A stretch of DNA of 64,000 nucleotides from Lonsdalea populi (GCF_015999465.1 NZ_CP065534.1:3162001-3226000), one strand, 5' to 3'; positions 39,054-51,004 are shown, numbered from the stretch's first letter. Notes: generated by a model not told the origin, from the letters alone. Numbers and translations are program-made.

Positions 39054-41759
39054 TTACGCAATAGAGCGTTTAATCTCAATAATTTCAAATACTTCAATCA
39101 TATCGCCGGAGCGAACATCGTTGTAGTTCTTCACACCGATACCACATTCCATACCGTTACGAACTTCGTTGACGTCATCTTTGAAACGACGCAGAGATTC
39201 CAGCTCGCCTTCGTAGATAACGACGTTATCACGCAGTACTCGGATCGGGTTATGACGTTTAACCACACCCTCGGTCACCATACAGCCTGCGATTGCGCCG
39301 AATTTCGGTGATTTGAACACGTCACGAACTTCAGCCAGACCAATGATTTCCTGTTTGTACTCAGGTGCCAACATACCGCTCATCGCCTGCTTCACTTCAT
39401 CAATCAGGTCATAGATGACAGAGTAGTAACGCAAATCCAGACTTTCTGTTTCAACGACTCGACGAGCGGAAGCGTCTGCACGCACGTTAAAGCCCAGCAG
39501 GATAGCGTTGGATGCCGCAGCCAGCGTAGCGTCGGTTTCAGTAATCCCACCCACGCCGGAGCCCACAATTTTGACTTTTACTTCGTCGGTGGACAGCTTC
39601 ATCAGAGAGTCGGAAATCGCTTCGCAAGAACCCTGAACGTCAGACTTCAACACAATGTTCAGTTCAGAAACTTCGCCTTCACTCATGTTCGCAAACATGT
39701 TTTCCAGTTTGGATTTCTGCTGGCGAGCCAGTTTAACTTCGCGGAATTTCCCCTGACGATAGAGTGCCACTTCACGAGCTTTCTTCTCGTCCCGCACCAC
39801 TGTTGCTTCGTCACCAGCTGCCGGCACGCCGGACAAGCCCAGGATTTCGACAGGAATGGACGGACCCGCGGAGGCAACTTCACGCCCCAATTCGTCACGC
39901 ATCGCACGAACACGACCATACTCGAAGCCACACAGGACGATATCGCCTTTGTTCAAGGTCCCTTCACGAACCAGGACTGTGGCAACCGGACCACGACCTT
40001 TATCCAGGAAGGATTCGATAACCGCGCCGCTTGCCATACCGTTGCGGATAGCCTTCAGCTCCAGCACTTCTGACTGCAGCAGAATGGCATCCAGCAGTTC
40101 ATCGATACCCGTCCCCGATTTAGCAGAGACGTGTACGAACTGGCTTTCGCCGCCCCAGTCTTCAGGCATGATGCCGTGCTGAGACAGTTCGGTTTTGACG
40201 CGGTCCGGATCGGCTTCCGGCTTATCGATTTTGTTCACGGCAACCACCACCGGCACTTTAGCCGCTTTGGCATGCTGAATAGCTTCGATAGTCTGCGGCA
40301 TCACGCCATCATCTGCGGCAACAACCAGAACGACGATATCTGTCGCCTGCGCACCACGTGCACGCATTGCAGTAAACGCGGCGTGTCCCGGGGTATCCAG
40401 GAAGGTAATCATGCCGTTGTCGGTTTCTACGTGATATGCACCAATGTGCTGAGTAATACCACCCGCTTCGCCGGAAGCGACTTTGGTAGAGCGGATATAG
40501 TCGAGCAGCGACGTTTTACCGTGGTCGACATGACCCATGATAGTGACGACAGGCGCACGCGGTTCGGCAGCGGCGCCAGTATCACGATCGCTCATCAGCG
40601 CTTCTTCCAGCTCATTTTCACGGCGCAGAATCACTTTGTGCCCCATTTCTTCAGCAACAAGCTGAGCCGTTTCCTGATCGATAACCTGGTTGATGGTCGC
40701 CATTGCCCCCAGACGCATCATCGTTTTGATGACCTGAGAGCCTTTAACGGCCATCTTGTTCGCCAGTTCAGCCACCGTCACCGTTTCGCCAATCACGACA
40801 TCGCGGTTCACCGCCTGGGCAGGCTTGTTAAAGCTCTGCTGCAGTGTACTGGGTTTACGTTTGCCTTTACCACCGCGAGTCACGGCGCGAGCTTCCTCGC
40901 GATCGGCTTTGGATTCAGACAGGCGGTTGCCTTTCTTCTGCTTGGTCGCTTTACCGCCGCGAGTGCGGGCACGACGTTCGCCTTCAACCTTACGATCGTT
41001 TTCATCTTCGGCTTCACGGGCGTGATGAGACGTCGTTACGTGGTAGTCAGAAGTTTCGGTTTCGTCTTTCTGATTTTCCCAACGACCGGCGTTTTCTTCG
41101 GCCATGCGGCGAGCTTCTTCTGCAACGCGACGGGCTTCTTCTTCAACCTTCTGGCGTGCTGCTTCTTCCGCTTTGCGCTTAAGCTCTGCTGCTTCGGCTT
41201 CGCGACGCGCTTTCTCAGCCTGCGCTGGTTTGGTCATGGTGTTGTTTTGTTGATTGGTCACTTTTTCTTTTTCCGCTCCGTCGCGCTCAGCTTTGTCGGC
41301 GGCCTCACGTTTGGCTTGCTCTTCAGCAGCGCGCTTCGCTTTTTCAGCAGCTTCGCGCTGGGCTTTTTCTTCAGCCTCGCGTTTAGTCTGCTCTTCAGCA
41401 GCGCGTTGTGCCTGTTCTTCCGCTTCACGCCGCGCCAGCTCTTCTTCGGAGGTCTGCTGACCATCGAGAGAATCACGTTTTACATAAGTGCGTTTCTTGC
41501 GGACTTCGATCTGTACCGCTTTACTCTTACCACCGGTACTTGGAACATTCAATGTACTGCGTGTTTTGCGCTGCAGCGTCAGTTTTCCTGGCGCACTACC
41601 GCGTTCACGGTTCAGGTGCGCCAGCAAACTCTCTTTCTCATGCTGGGTCACAGAATCTGATGCGGACTTGGTTATACCGGCATCAGCAAACTGCTGTATC
41701 AGGCGGTCAACCGGAGTCTGAATCTCTGCGGCCAGCGATTTTACGGTTACATCTGTCAT
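39054..41759 (-). CDS. infB: Translation initiation factor IF-2
   Basis: This 901-residue GTPase has a long charged A/E/K/R-rich N-terminal part and a G domain with GHVDHGKT (409-416), DTPGH (455-459) and NKID (509-512). The fMet-tRNA-binding C-terminal domains follow. IF2 brings initiator tRNA to the 30S subunit. A GTG at codon 167 (KVTNQQ, 41259-41261) and an ATG at codon 175 match the E. coli internal starts for IF2-beta and IF2-gamma. The family length is about 890. Confidence 0.97.
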   Translation of the reverse strand: MTDVTVKSLAAEIQTPVDRLIQQFADAGITKSASDSVTQHEKESLLAHLNRERGSAPGKLTLQRKTRSTLNVPSTGGKSKAVQIEVRKKRTYVKRDSLDGQQTSEEELARREAEEQAQRAAEEQTKREAEEKAQREAAEKAKRAAEEQAKREAADKAERDGAEKEKVTNQQNNTMTKPAQAEKARREAEAAELKRKAEEAARQKVEEEARRVAEEARRMAEENAGRWENQKDETETSDYHVTTSHHAREAEDENDRKVEGERRARTRGGKATKQKKGNRLSESKADREEARAVTRGGKGKRKPSTLQQSFNKPAQAVNRDVVIGETVTVAELANKMAVKGSQVIKTMMRLGAMATINQVIDQETAQLVAEEMGHKVILRRENELEEALMSDRDTGAAAEPRAPVVTIMGHVDHGKTSLLDYIRSTKVASGEAGGITQHIGAYHVETDNGMITFLDTPGHAAFTAMRARGAQATDIVVLVVAADDGVMPQTIEAIQHAKAAKVPVVVAVNKIDKPEADPDRVKTELSQHGIMPEDWGGESQFVHVSAKSGTGIDELLDAILLQSEVLELKAIRNGMASGAVIESFLDKGRGPVATVLVREGTLNKGDIVLCGFEYGRVRAMRDELGREVASAGPSIPVEILGLSGVPAAGDEATVVRDEKKAREVALYRQGKFREVKLARQQKSKLENMFANMSEGEVSELNIVLKSDVQGSCEAISDSLMKLSTDEVKVKIVGSGVGGITETDATLAAASNAILLGFNVRADASARRVVETESLDLRYYSVIYDLIDEVKQAMSGMLAPEYKQEIIGLAEVRDVFKSPKFGAIAGCMVTEGVVKRHNPIRVLRDNVVIYEGELESLRRFKDDVNEVRNGMECGIGVKNYNDVRSGDMIEVFEIIEIKRSIA

Positions 41760-41784
41760 GCTGTTCCTTTCCTGCTACAGTTCG

Positions 41785-43275
41785 TTATTCGTTGTTGTCG
41801 CCAAACCAACAGATATTGCGCGCGGCCATAATCAGCTCACCCGCTTGCTTCTCATCAAGCTCTTCAATATCTGTCAGATCATCGACACCCTGCTCAGCAA
41901 GATCTTCCAGCGTACATACGCCGCGTGCAGCCAGAGCAAACGCCAGCTCACGGGACAAACCAGGCAGGTTTAGCAAATCCTCAGCTGGCTGGCCGTTACC
42001 GAGACTTTCCTCGCGGGCCAACGCCAATGTGGTCAACGCTGCCTTCGCACGGTCACGCAGCGCTTCAATCGTTTCTTCATCCAGCCCGTCGATTTCAAGG
42101 AGTTCTTTTATCGGCACATAGGCCAGCTCTTCTAAGGTAGAGAAACCTTCTTCTACCAGAACGGTTGCGAACTCTTCGTCGATGCTCAGATGCTTGGTGA
42201 AGACATCAATCGCAGCATGCGCTTCGGCCTGGTGCTTGGCCTGCAGGTCTTCGATTGTCATCACGTTCAATTCCCAGCCGCTGAGCTGTGATGCCAAGCG
42301 AACGTTCTGACCGTTGCGACCGATTGCCTGAGCCAGATTTCCAGACTCTACGGCGATGTCCATGGTGTGATTGTCTTCATCTACCACGATGGAGGCAACA
42401 TCTGCTGGCGCCATGGCGTTAATGACGAACTGGGCTGGATTGTCATCCCACAGGACGATATCGATACGCTCACCGCCCAGTTCACTGGAAACGGCCTGGA
42501 CGCGCGCGCCGCGCATCCCCACACAGGCACCGACTGGATCGATACGTTTGTCGTTGGTCTTAACGGCAATTTTAGCGCGTGAGCCCGGATCGCGAGCGGC
42601 AGCTTTAATTTCGATAACTTCTTCACCAATTTCGGGTACTTCGATACGGAACAGTTCGATCAGCATTTCCGAGCGTGAGCGGCTGACGAACAGCTGAGCG
42701 CCTCGCGCTTCGGGACGAACCGCATACAGTACGCCGCGAATGCGGTCGCCAGGGCGAAAGTTTTCGCGCGGCAGCATATCTTCACGGCCGATAACCGCTT
42801 CGGCGTTGCTGCCAAGATCCAGAGCGATGTTATCGCGGGTGACTTTCTTGACCACGCCGGTGACGATCTCGCCTTCTTGCTCACGGAACTGCTCGACTAC
42901 CATGGCTCGCTCGGCTTCACGCACTTTCTGTACGATAACCTGCTTGGCGGTTTGGGTTGTGATACGGTCAAAGGTGACAGATTCAATCTGATCTTCAACG
43001 TAGCCGCCCAGCTCAATGCTCGGGTCTTCAAATTGCGCTGCTTCCAGCGTAATCTCGCGGGTGGGTTGAGTCACTTCATTTACGGCGACCCAACGGCGGA
43101 ACGTATCAAAATCGCCGGTTTTACGGTCGATGCAGACACGCACGTCAATTTCCTGCTCGTATTTTTTCTTGGTTGCCGTTGCCAGTGCGATTTCCAATGC
43201 TTCGAAAATCTTTTCACGCGGAACAGCTTTCTCATTGGAAACTGCTTCAACAACAGCCAGAATCTCTTTGTTCAT
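41785..43275 (-). CDS. nusA: Transcription termination/antitermination factor
   Basis: This 496-residue protein has the N-terminal RNA polymerase-binding domain, an S1 domain ([12 protein letters not shown]), two KH domains ([13 protein letters not shown] and [13 protein letters not shown]) and two acidic C-terminal repeats. The start at 43275 ([12 protein letters not shown]) is set by homology. It controls pausing and termination. It lies 21 bp after rimP in the metY-rimP-nusA-infB operon. Confidence 0.97.
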   Translation of the reverse strand: MNKEILAVVEAVSNEKAVPREKIFEALEIALATATKKKYEQEIDVRVCIDRKTGDFDTFRRWVAVNEVTQPTREITLEAAQFEDPSIELGGYVEDQIESVTFDRITTQTAKQVIVQKVREAERAMVVEQFREQEGEIVTGVVKKVTRDNIALDLGSNAEAVIGREDMLPRENFRPGDRIRGVLYAVRPEARGAQLFVSRSRSEMLIELFRIEVPEIGEEVIEIKAAARDPGSRAKIAVKTNDKRIDPVGACVGMRGARVQAVSSELGGERIDIVLWDDNPAQFVINAMAPADVASIVVDEDNHTMDIAVESGNLAQAIGRNGQNVRLASQLSGWELNVMTIEDLQAKHQAEAHAAIDVFTKHLSIDEEFATVLVEEGFSTLEELAYVPIKELLEIDGLDEETIEALRDRAKAALTTLALAREESLGNGQPAEDLLNLPGLSRELAFALAARGVCTLEDLAEQGVDDLTDIEELDEKQAGELIMAARNICWFGDNNE

Positions 43276-43296
43276 CCTAGTTGCCTCATCCAAACT

Positions 43297-43755
43297 TTAA
43301 AAGTGGGGTACCAGATTCGCTTTCTGGATGTTGCTCAGCGCGAACACTTCATCTTTGCCTTCCACCGTTACCATGATCATCTCACCTTCAACGGCTTTGA
43401 TTATTCCCTGCCATTTACGGCGGTTCTGGACAGCCATACGCAATACCAGACTCACTTCTTCACCGAGGAAACGTATGTAGTGTTCGGCCGTGAATAAAGG
43501 ACGATCCAGACCTGGCGAAGATACTTCCAGGTTATAGGCCACGATGATCGGATCTTCAACATCCAGCACCGCACTGACCTGATGGCTGACATCAGCACAA
43601 TCATCAACAGTGATCCCATCGTCACTATCAATATAGATACGCAGCGTCGAATGGCGACCCCGGACGAACTCAATGCCCACCAGCTCAAAGCCTAATGCTG
43701 CAACGGGTGCTGAAATCATCTCTGTTAACTTTTGCTCTAATGTGGACAAGCCCAC
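43297..43755 (-). CDS. rimP: Ribosome maturation factor
   Basis: This protein of about 152 residues ends [11 protein letters not shown] and matches E. coli RimP. It helps 30S maturation. The start is uncertain: GTG at 43755, TTG at 43761, or a TTG at 43749 with a better-spaced G-rich ribosome site are all in frame. It lies just after two terminators that follow metY. Confidence 0.94.
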   Translation of the reverse strand: MGLSTLEQKLTEMISAPVAALGFELVGIEFVRGRHSTLRIYIDSDDGITVDDCADVSHQVSAVLDVEDPIIVAYNLEVSSPGLDRPLFTAEHYIRFLGEEVSLVLRMAVQNRRKWQGIIKAVEGEMIMVTVEGKDEVFALSNIQKANLVPHF

Positions 43756-43766
43756 CCCCAAGACAT

Positions 43767-43787
43767 AAAAAAAGGGCTTAATAGCCC
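43767..43787 (-). terminator. Second terminator/attenuator before rimP
   Basis: On the minus strand GGGCT pairs with AGCCC and is followed by seven Ts. It ends just 6-12 nt before the rimP start region. Reading past it would be needed for rimP-nusA-infB expression from the metY promoter. Confidence 0.8.
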
Positions 43788-43807
43788 AGTAATTCTGTTG
43801 TCAGATA

Positions 43808-43832
43808 ACAAAAAACCCCGATATACGGGGCT
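43808..43832 (-). terminator. First terminator after metY
   Basis: On the minus strand CCCCG pairs with CGGGG around TATAT and is followed by six Ts. With the second hairpin it forms a double terminator between the initiator tRNA gene and rimP. Confidence 0.85.
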
Positions 43833-43963
43833 TTATGCAACTGGACCCTATTACCACGGATAACCGCAGTACAACTTTCCATTAAGAATTCTTTCAAAAC
43901 CGACTGTGGAATCAATAGAAACTTACTGAACAGCTTTGAAAGAAAACCTGCAGGAAAGTTAGT

Positions 43964-44040
<77 letters not shown>

Positions 44041-44099
44041 TCCGAAAACGTGGCAAATACTACGCCGATAACCGCAAAAAAACAAGTTATCTCTAGGAT

Positions 44100-44187
44100 T
44101 GGTACCGAGGACGGGACTTGAACCCGTAAGCCCAATTTGGGCACTACCACCTCAAGGTAGCGTGTCTACCAATTCCACCACCTCGGC
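44100..44187 (-). tRNA. leuU: tRNA-Leu (GAG)
   Basis: This 88-nt class II tRNA starts GCCGAGGTGGTGGAATTGG, has anticodon GAG in CTTGAGGTG, a long variable arm and an encoded CCA. It lies just after secG, as leuU does in E. coli. In E. coli argG and yhbX lie between metY and leuU; here only 59 bp do. Confidence 0.97.
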
Positions 44188-44241
44188 ATCGCTTCTTACT
44201 TTTAATGCTGGCAACAATATCTGTTGCCGGGTCGCGCTGTA

Positions 44242-44574
44242 TTACTTGGGAATATCGCTCGACGGCATAGCTGGTGCCGTATTCTGCTGAGATTTAGCCG
44301 GTTCAGGCTGACTTAAACTTTCCCACTCACTGCCTTTTGGGCTGTGATTTGAGCTCATATTGCCCAGAATAAGACTGATGACAAAGAACAGCGTTGCCAG
44401 AACAGCCGTTGTACGGGTCATGAAATTGCCGGAGCCGTTTGAGCCAAACAGAGTAGCCGACGCGCCCGCCCCGAACGAGGCACCCATATCGGCACCTTTA
44501 CCTTGCTGCAGCATGATCAATACAACCAGACCAATAGATACGAGCAGGAAAATAACTAAAAGCGCTTCGTACAT
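44242..44574 (-). CDS. secG: Protein translocase subunit SecG
   Basis: This 110-residue inner-membrane protein has two helices (LLVIFLLVSIGLVVLIML and TTAVLATLFFVISLILG) separated by GKGADMGASFGAG. It assists SecYEG. The hydrophilic tail is rich in Q, S and P. tRNA-Leu(GAG) follows 54 bp downstream on the same strand. Confidence 0.96.
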   Translation of the reverse strand: MYEALLVIFLLVSIGLVVLIMLQQGKGADMGASFGAGASATLFGSNGSGNFMTRTTAVLATLFFVISLILGNMSSNHSPKGSEWESLSQPEPAKSQQNTAPAMPSSDIPK

Positions 44575-44821
44575 AGATGTACCTATTACTTTATCCCCAA
44601 TTCTTTCATGAGGATGCTGAATTCTTGCGGCTTAACCGCTCGCTATCCGCAGTCGGAATACAGAAGCTATCCCATATAAAGCGGGTTTGAATACTAACTA
44701 AAGCATTCTGTCTAAGCAAGGCTAATTTGGCTTGCGATGATTGATTGGGGAAAAAATCGGCGACGGGATTGACATCTCCGCGGATACTTTAGCTATCTGG
44801 CTGATAATAAGAATATTAAAC

Positions 44822-44854
44822 GCCATCGACGAATACACGAATTTCGCCGATGGC
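44822..44854 (-). terminator. Putative terminator after glmM
   Basis: GCCATCG and CGAA pair with TTCG and CGATGGC in a long stem about 25 bp past the glmM stop, followed on the minus strand by GTTTAAT. The rest of the 302-bp glmM-secG gap (44575-44876) shows no gene and should hold the secG promoter. Confidence 0.55.
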
Positions 44855-44876
44855 ATCACCATTCCAAAGGTGAAAT

Positions 44877-46217
44877 TTAGCCTACTGCTTTCACTGCGTC
44901 GGCAATCGCATTAGCGAAAGAAGCCACTGTAGCCTCATCTTCACCTTCCACCATGACACGAATTAGCGGTTCGGTGCCCGACTTACGTAACAGAACACGA
45001 CCTCGGCCGCCGAGCTGTGACTCCGCATCCAGCGCGGCCTGTTTGACCTCGTCGCTTTCCAGCGGATCATGTTCGCCGACGAAGCGGACGTTGACCAGCA
45101 CCTGAGGGAACAGTTTCATCCCGCTACACAAATCGTGCAAAGTCATGTGGTTGCGGGCCATTGCGGTCAATACCTGCAACCCCGCGATAATACCGTCACC
45201 GGTGGTCGTTTTATCCAGCAGGATGACGTGGCCTGAATTTTCAGCGCCAATACGCCAACCTTTGGACTGCATTAGTTCTAAGACATATCGGTCCCCGACC
45301 TTCGCCCTAGCAAAGGGAATGCCAAGCTGTTTCAAAGCAAGCTCCAGGCCCATATTGCTCATCAGCGTACCGACGGCGCCGCCGCGGAGCTGGCCCTGAC
45401 GTAATCCCTCGCGTGCGATGATATACAGGATTTGGTCGCCATCGACTTTGTTACCCTGATGGTCGACCATAATCAGGCGATCGCCATCGCCGTCAAAGGC
45501 CAAGCCCACATCGGCCTTTTCCTCGACAACCCGACTCTGAAGCTGTTTTACATCCGTCGCGCCGCACTCTTCATTGATGTTCATTCCGTTGGGATTACAA
45601 CCAATCGTGATCACCGTCGCACCCAACTCTCTCAGTACGCTGGGAGCAATGTGATAAGTCGCGCCGTTGGCGCAATCCACCACGATTTTAAGACCATTAA
45701 GATTAAGCTCGCTGGGAAACGTTCCTTTGCAGAATTCAATATAACGACCCGCCGCATCCACAATACGGCTTGCCTTACCGAGTTCAGAAGATTCAACGCA
45801 GGTGATGGTTTTTTCCATCTCAGCTTCAATCGCTTCTTCAACTTCGTCAGGCAATTTAGTGCCGTCAATGGAAAAGAACTTAATGCCGTTGTCGTAAAAT
45901 GGGTTATGGGAGGCAGAGATCACGATACCGGCTTCAGCCCTGAAGGTGCGAGTCAGGTAGGCGACAGCCGGCGTGGGCATCGGTCCGGTAAAGGACGCGG
46001 ACAACCCCGCGGCAGCTAAACCCGCTTCCAATGCAGATTCGAGCATATAACCCGAAATTCGGGTGTCTTTACCTATGATGATCTTTCTGGAGCCATGTCG
46101 TGCCAAAACCTTTCCGGCCGCCCAGCCCAGCTTCAATACGAAATCGGGGGTTATGGGAGAGTCACCGACTTTGCCACGAATACCGTCAGTACCAAAATAT
46201 TTACGGCTGCCCGTCAT
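44877..46217 (-). CDS. glmM: Phosphoglucosamine mutase
   Basis: This 446-residue protein has the phosphoserine loop SASHNP with the active serine at S103, and the metal loop DGDGDR. It converts glucosamine-6-phosphate to glucosamine-1-phosphate for cell-wall precursor synthesis. It is 3 bp after folP in the ftsH-folP-glmM order. Confidence 0.97.
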   Translation of the reverse strand: MTGSRKYFGTDGIRGKVGDSPITPDFVLKLGWAAGKVLARHGSRKIIIGKDTRISGYMLESALEAGLAAAGLSASFTGPMPTPAVAYLTRTFRAEAGIVISASHNPFYDNGIKFFSIDGTKLPDEVEEAIEAEMEKTITCVESSELGKASRIVDAAGRYIEFCKGTFPSELNLNGLKIVVDCANGATYHIAPSVLRELGATVITIGCNPNGMNINEECGATDVKQLQSRVVEEKADVGLAFDGDGDRLIMVDHQGNKVDGDQILYIIAREGLRQGQLRGGAVGTLMSNMGLELALKQLGIPFARAKVGDRYVLELMQSKGWRIGAENSGHVILLDKTTTGDGIIAGLQVLTAMARNHMTLHDLCSGMKLFPQVLVNVRFVGEHDPLESDEVKQAALDAESQLGGRGRVLLRKSGTEPLIRVMVEGEDEATVASFANAIADAVKAVG

Positions 46218-46220
46218 CTT

Positions 46221-47054
46221 TTATTCCTTAGCTGAAAGTGTAGCTTCAACAACACGCATAGCGTCCACGGTTGCTTTTACGTCATGAACTCGAATAATTC
46301 GGGCTCCCTTTAGCGCAGCGATTACTGCACAGGCGACACTGCCATGAACACGTTCCTTAGGGGGAACGTTAAGCAGTTGGCCAATCATTGATTTTCTGGA
46401 CATCCCTACCAACAGCGGTAAACCAAATTGATGCAGACTCTCCATCTGAGCCAACAGGCTATAGTTATGCTGCAGGTTTTTGCCGAACCCAAATCCAGGG
46501 TCGAGTAATATTTGCTCGCGCGGAATTCCTGCAGCGATACAGCGGCCAAGATGATGCTCAAAGAAGGTGAAAACATCTTTCATCAGGTCATCGTAATGCG
46601 GGGCTTGTTGCATCGTTTGCGGCAATCCCTGCATGTGCATCAGGCACACGGGAAGTTGGGTCGCAGCAGCGGCATCCAGCGCACCAGGCTCCTGCAAAGA
46701 TCGAACATCGTTAATGAGATGCGCGCCAGCGGCGGCGGCGGCTGTGATGACGTCCGGTTTTGAGGTGTCGACCGATATCCAGACGTCAAAACGCTGCGAT
46801 AACGCTTCTACGACGGGCGCCACTCGATCCAGCTCTTCCGCAACGCTGACTTCATCCGCACCAGGCCGCGTTGACTCACCGCCAACATCAATAAACGTCG
46901 CGCCAGCCACGATCATATCTTGAGCATGAAACAAGGCTTTATCCAACGTGTTATGTTGACCGCCGTCGGAGAACGAATCCGGCGTCACATTCAGGATGCC
47001 CATCACCTGCGGGCAGGAGAGATCGATAATCGATCCCCGAGCGTTCAATTTCAT
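46221..47054 (-). CDS. folP: Dihydropteroate synthase
   Basis: This 277-residue TIM-barrel enzyme has MGILNVTPDSFSDGG and DVGGESTRPGA at the N-terminus and DPGFGFGKN in the pterin site. It joins p-aminobenzoate to the pterin in folate synthesis and is the sulfonamide target. A strong terminator lies between ftsH and folP, so folP-glmM may need read-through or its own promoter. Confidence 0.97.
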   Translation of the reverse strand: MKLNARGSIIDLSCPQVMGILNVTPDSFSDGGQHNTLDKALFHAQDMIVAGATFIDVGGESTRPGADEVSVAEELDRVAPVVEALSQRFDVWISVDTSKPDVITAAAAAGAHLINDVRSLQEPGALDAAAATQLPVCLMHMQGLPQTMQQAPHYDDLMKDVFTFFEHHLGRCIAAGIPREQILLDPGFGFGKNLQHNYSLLAQMESLHQFGLPLLVGMSRKSMIGQLLNVPPKERVHGSVACAVIAALKGARIIRVHDVKATVDAMRVVEATLSAKE

Positions 47055-47114
47055 TCCTTCTTCCTCAAAACCACAGCCCGCCCATGCCGTTATCGTTATG
47101 CCTGGACGTAATCA

Positions 47115-47141
47115 GCAAAAAACCCCGGCAAGCCGGGGTTT
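47115..47141 (-). terminator. Strong intrinsic terminator after ftsH
   Basis: On the minus strand AAACCCCGGC pairs with GCCGGGGTTT and is followed by a run of Ts. It lies 45-72 bp past the ftsH stop and upstream of folP. Confidence 0.88.
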
Positions 47142-47186
47142 ATGAACTACTGGTGTCAATTTCAACAACACGCTGTCACACCGCGC

Positions 47187-49124
47187 TTACTTGTCGCTCA
47201 ACGGCCCTGACATAGCGTTGCCGGTGCTAGGCTTCTCCGGTTCATCAACCGGGGTCGGCGCATTCGGCGTTCCGCTATCGTCAGAGTTGTTATTGTTGGC
47301 CGAGGGTTCTTCCCAGCCAGCTGGCGGACGAACATCTTTACGCCCCATCAGATCATCGATCTGCGGTGCATCGATGGTTTCATATTTCATTAATGCATCC
47401 TTCATGGAATGCAAGATATCCATATTTGCCATCAGCAGTTCGCGAGCGCGCTGATAGTTACGTTCGATCAATGCCTTCACTTCCTGATCGATGATGCGGG
47501 CCGTTTCGTCAGACATATGTTTCGCTTTAGCCACAGAGCGTCCGAGGAAGACTTCCCCTTCTTCTTCTGCATACAGTAACGGCCCGAGTTTTTCAGAGAA
47601 GCCCCACTGCGTCACCATGTTGCGGGCAATAGATGTCGCAACCTTGATGTCGTTGGAAGCGCCGGTAGAAACATGTTCAGAACCGTAAATGATCTCTTCA
47701 GCCAAACGACCGCCGTACAGCGTAGAAATCTGACTTTCCAGCTTCTGACGGCTGGCGCTAATGGCATCGCCCTCCGGCAGGAAGAAAGTTACGCCCAGTG
47801 CGCGGCCACGTGGGATGATGGTTACTTTATGAACGGGATCGTGCTCTGGCACTAGACGTCCGATGATGGCATGACCCGCTTCGTGATAGGCAGTCGACTC
47901 TTTTTGAGCTTCCGTCATCACCATAGAGCGGCGTTCTGCACCCATCATGATCTTATCTTTGGCTTTCTCGAACTCGACCATGGAGACGACGCGCTTGCTG
48001 CCGCGTGCGGCGAACAAAGCAGCTTCGTTAACCAGATTAGCCAGATCGGCACCGGAGAAACCAGGTGTGCCGCGAGCAATTACGGACGCATCGATATCCG
48101 GTGACAGTGGAACGCGACGCATGTGGACTTTTAGAATCTGTTCACGTCCACGGACATCCGGCAGGCCGACAACCACCTGGCGGTCAAAACGACCGGGACG
48201 CAGCAATGCTGGATCGAGCACGTCAGGGCGGTTCGTCGCAGCGATAACGATAATACCTTCGTTACCCTCAAAGCCGTCCATTTCCACCAGCATCTGGTTC
48301 AGAGTTTGTTCACGTTCGTCGTGACCGCCGCCCAAACCCGCGCCGCGCTGACGACCTACAGCATCGATTTCATCGATAAAGATGATGCACGGCGCGGCTT
48401 TTTTAGCTTGCTCGAACATGTCGCGAACACGGGATGCGCCCACGCCCACGAACATTTCTACGAAATCAGAGCCGGAAATCGTGAAGAATGGAACTTTAGC
48501 TTCGCCCGCGATGGCTTTCGCCAACAAAGTTTTACCGGTACCCGGAGGACCGACCATCAATACGCCTTTCGGAATCTTGCCGCCCAACTTCTGGAAGCGG
48601 CTCGGCTCACGCAGATACTCAACCAGCTCGGCCACTTCTTCTTTGGCCTCATCACAGCCCGCAACGTCCGCGAACGTTGTTTTGATTTGATCTTCGGTGA
48701 GCATGCGTGCCTTGCTTTTGCCGAACGACATGGCGCCTTTGCCACCGCCGCCCTGCATTTGACGCATGAAGAATATCCAGACGCCAATCAGCAGAAGCAT
48801 CGGGAACCACGAGATAAAGATCGAAGCCAGCAGGCTAGGTTCTTCAGGGGGTTCTCCAACGACTTTTACGTTTTTAGTCAGAAGGTTATCCAGCAACTTG
48901 GGATCGTTGACAGGAATATAGGTCGTGTATCGGTTGCTGTCTTTTTTGACCACAGTGATCTCACGCCCATTGATTCGTGCTTCACGGACCTGATCCTGAT
49001 TCACTTCAGTTAAAAAGGTTGAATAATCCACCCTACGGCCATTCGACTCGCTGGGCCCAAAGCTCTGGAACACAGACATCAGCACAACTGCGATGACTAG
49101 CCAGAGAATCAGGTTTTTCGCCAT
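47187..49124 (-). CDS. ftsH: ATP-dependent zinc metalloprotease FtsH
   Basis: This 645-residue membrane protease has two N-terminal helices and a periplasmic loop. Its AAA domain has Walker A GPPGTGKT (192-199) and IIFIDE, and the zinc HEAGH is at 414-418. It degrades LpxC, sigma-32 and damaged membrane proteins. The start at 49124 (MAKNLILW) is the E. coli start; an in-frame TTG at 49133 exists. The C-terminal tail has an N/S-rich stretch unlike E. coli. It follows rlmE. Confidence 0.97.
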   Translation of the reverse strand: MAKNLILWLVIAVVLMSVFQSFGPSESNGRRVDYSTFLTEVNQDQVREARINGREITVVKKDSNRYTTYIPVNDPKLLDNLLTKNVKVVGEPPEEPSLLASIFISWFPMLLLIGVWIFFMRQMQGGGGKGAMSFGKSKARMLTEDQIKTTFADVAGCDEAKEEVAELVEYLREPSRFQKLGGKIPKGVLMVGPPGTGKTLLAKAIAGEAKVPFFTISGSDFVEMFVGVGASRVRDMFEQAKKAAPCIIFIDEIDAVGRQRGAGLGGGHDEREQTLNQMLVEMDGFEGNEGIIVIAATNRPDVLDPALLRPGRFDRQVVVGLPDVRGREQILKVHMRRVPLSPDIDASVIARGTPGFSGADLANLVNEAALFAARGSKRVVSMVEFEKAKDKIMMGAERRSMVMTEAQKESTAYHEAGHAIIGRLVPEHDPVHKVTIIPRGRALGVTFFLPEGDAISASRQKLESQISTLYGGRLAEEIIYGSEHVSTGASNDIKVATSIARNMVTQWGFSEKLGPLLYAEEEGEVFLGRSVAKAKHMSDETARIIDQEVKALIERNYQRARELLMANMDILHSMKDALMKYETIDAPQIDDLMGRKDVRPPAGWEEPSANNNNSDDSGTPNAPTPVDEPEKPSTGNAMSGPLSDK

Positions 49125-49180
49125 GTCACTCAAGGGATTAACCTCATATTACAACTGTGTTAAAAAATAGCGTAAGGGTA

Positions 49181-49810
49181 CTACAGTTTACGCCCTGTCG
49201 CTACAATGTACACCTCGCGGGACCTGGCCCGGGAGGATTCAGGCTTACGCGTCTTCACCGTCGTAAACAGGGATCGCACTTCACGCAAATACTCGTCAAA
49301 GCCTTCTCCCTGAAATACTTTAACGACGAAACTGCCGCCCGGAGCCAAGATATCTCGACACATCTCCAGCGCAAGCTCCACTAGATACATAGAACGCGGG
49401 ATATCGACTGCCGGAGTACCGCTCATGTTAGGGGCCATGTCGGACATCACCACCTGAACTTTCTGATCTCCGACCCTTTCCAACAAGGCCTTAAGCACTA
49501 ATTCATCGCGGAAATCGCCTTGAAGAAAATCGACGCCAACAATCGGGTCCATCGGCAAAAGATCACAGGCTATAATACGCCCTTTGCCGCCAATCTGGCT
49601 GACAACATACTGCGACCACCCCCCCGGGGCAGCCCCCAGGTCCACCACGGTCATACCGGGTTTGAACAGTCTGTCGCTCTGCTGTATTTCGTCAAGTTTA
49701 AACCAAGCGCGTGAGCGAAGCCCTTTTTTCTGCGCTTGCTGCACATATTTATCGCTAAAGTGTTCCTGCAACCAGCGACTGGAACTCGCAGAACGCTTTT
49801 TGTTAGCCAT
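49181..49810 (-). CDS. rlmE: 23S rRNA 2'-O-methyltransferase (Um2552)
   Basis: This 209-residue FtsJ-type methyltransferase has the catalytic K38, D124, K164 and E199, and the SAM motif [12 protein letters not shown]. It methylates U2552 of 23S rRNA in the 50S subunit. It is in operon with ftsH and divergent from yhbY. Confidence 0.97.
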   Translation of the reverse strand: MANKKRSASSSRWLQEHFSDKYVQQAQKKGLRSRAWFKLDEIQQSDRLFKPGMTVVDLGAAPGGWSQYVVSQIGGKGRIIACDLLPMDPIVGVDFLQGDFRDELVLKALLERVGDQKVQVVMSDMAPNMSGTPAVDIPRSMYLVELALEMCRDILAPGGSFVVKVFQGEGFDEYLREVRSLFTTVKTRKPESSRARSREVYIVATGRKL

Positions 49811-49952
49811 CTATTTTCCAACTATTCTTAATTAAGGCGCTTTTGTCGAACCGAATGTCTCATTGAGAGCCAGCCACCCACTCTACAATGGTGATAATGA
49901 TGAGATGGCGGTAGAATGACCCGTTTTCAATCCCAACCTAAGCAAAAAAACC

Positions 49953-50246
49953 ATGAATCTGAGTAACAAACAAAAACAGCACCTGAAAGGCTTGGCACAT
50001 CCATTAAAACCGGTTGTCCTATTAGGCAACAATGGCCTTACCGAAGGTGTACTGGCTGAGATCGAGCAGGCTTTAGAGCATCACGAACTGATAAAGGTAA
50101 AAATCGCCACTGAGGATCGTGAAACCAAAGGGTTAGTCGTCGAAGCAATTCTGCGCGAAGCCAAAGCCGTTAAAGTCCAGGTCATCGGCCACACGTTAGT
50201 GCTCTATCGTGCCGCTAAAGAACGGAAGATCGTATTGCCGCGATAA
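49953..50246 (+). CDS. yhbY: CRM-domain ribosome assembly protein
   Basis: This 97-residue protein is a single CRS1-YhbY RNA-binding domain with LKPVVLLGNNGLTEGV and the GxxG-like loop. It associates with pre-50S particles in E. coli. It is divergent from rlmE and convergent with greA, with a shared terminator between their ends. Confidence 0.95.
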   Translation: MNLSNKQKQHLKGLAHPLKPVVLLGNNGLTEGVLAEIEQALEHHELIKVKIATEDRETKGLVVEAILREAKAVKVQVIGHTLVLYRAAKERKIVLPR

Positions 50247-50305
50247 CATTGCTAACCTCAGGTTACCTTGTATTGACTGCAAAGTGCCATGACCTCTGGT
50301 AAGAG

Positions 50306-50335
50306 AAAAGGCCGCATGCGGCCTTTTGCTTTTCT
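50306..50335. terminator. Bidirectional terminator between yhbY and greA
   Basis: AAAAGGCCGC pairs with GCGGCCTTTT around AT, with a T-rich tail on the plus strand and a TTTT run on the minus strand. It can end both convergent transcripts. Confidence 0.9.
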
Positions 50336-50363
50336 TTACAAATACTGTTGATATTTCAAGCGA

Positions 50364-50840
50364 TCAGAGATACTCAACCTTCAGAATCTCATATTCCACC
50401 AGTCCCCCGGGGGTATTGATGGCAACAATGTCGTCTTCTTCTTTGCCGATTAAACCGCGCGCGATAGGCGAGTTCACCGAAATCAAGTTTTGTTTGAAGT
50501 CTGCCTCATCATCACCGACGATGCGATAGGTCTGTTCTTCTTCCGTATCAACATTCATAACAGTGACAGTGGAGCCGAAAATAACACGGCCGTTAGCCGC
50601 CATTTTAGTGACGTCGATCACCTGAGCGTTTGAAAGCTTCGCTTCAATTTCCTGTATACGTCCTTCGCAGAACCCTTGCTGTTCACGGGCTGCGTGGTAT
50701 TCCGCATTTTCTTTCAGGTCGCCATGTTCGCGAGCGTCGGCGATCGCCGAAATGATTTCCGGCCGGCGAACCATTTTCAGATGTTCAAGCTCTTCGCGTA
50801 ACTTTTCAGCACCACGTAACGTCATCGGAAACTGTTTCAT
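50364..50840 (-). CDS. greA: Transcript cleavage factor GreA
   Basis: This 158-residue protein has the coiled-coil with the acidic tip [14 protein letters not shown], which reaches the RNA polymerase active site to cleave backtracked RNA. A C-terminal FKBP-like domain follows. It is divergent from dacB, as in E. coli. Confidence 0.97.
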   Translation of the reverse strand: MKQFPMTLRGAEKLREELEHLKMVRRPEIISAIADAREHGDLKENAEYHAAREQQGFCEGRIQEIEAKLSNAQVIDVTKMAANGRVIFGSTVTVMNVDTEEEQTYRIVGDDEADFKQNLISVNSPIARGLIGKEEDDIVAINTPGGLVEYEILKVEYL

Positions 50841-50854
50841 ATTTGTCTATACCT

Positions 50855-51004
50855 CTAAAAATCCATAGGACTTAAATCACCGTCTTCCTGACGCGATAGA
50901 ATAAAATGCGACGGGGTGTCTTTTTTCTGCAGCGCACCCTGACAATTCAAGCAAAAGCGGCCTACCCGGAAATAGTTTTTTCCAGGGCAGACTCGGTTTT
51001 GCAT
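50855..51004 (-). CDS. Possible small Cys-containing ORF in the greA leader
   Basis: A 49-residue frame (from the ATG at 51004; it stays open to 51043) reads MQNRVCPGKNYFRVGRFCLN and ends SPMDF 14 bp before greA. It has three cysteines, two as CLNC. No ribosome site is clear, and the E. coli greA leader is known for small RNAs rather than a peptide. It may be chance. Confidence 0.2.
   Translation of the reverse strand: MQNRVCPGKNYFRVGRFCLNCQGALQKKDTPSHFILSRQEDGDLSPMDF

Noticed and set aside
40131..41660. Long plus-strand frame of about 509 codons
   Set aside because: It is antisense to infB and composed of F/R/C-rich residues produced by the opposite strand of the A/E/K-rich IF2 coding sequence.
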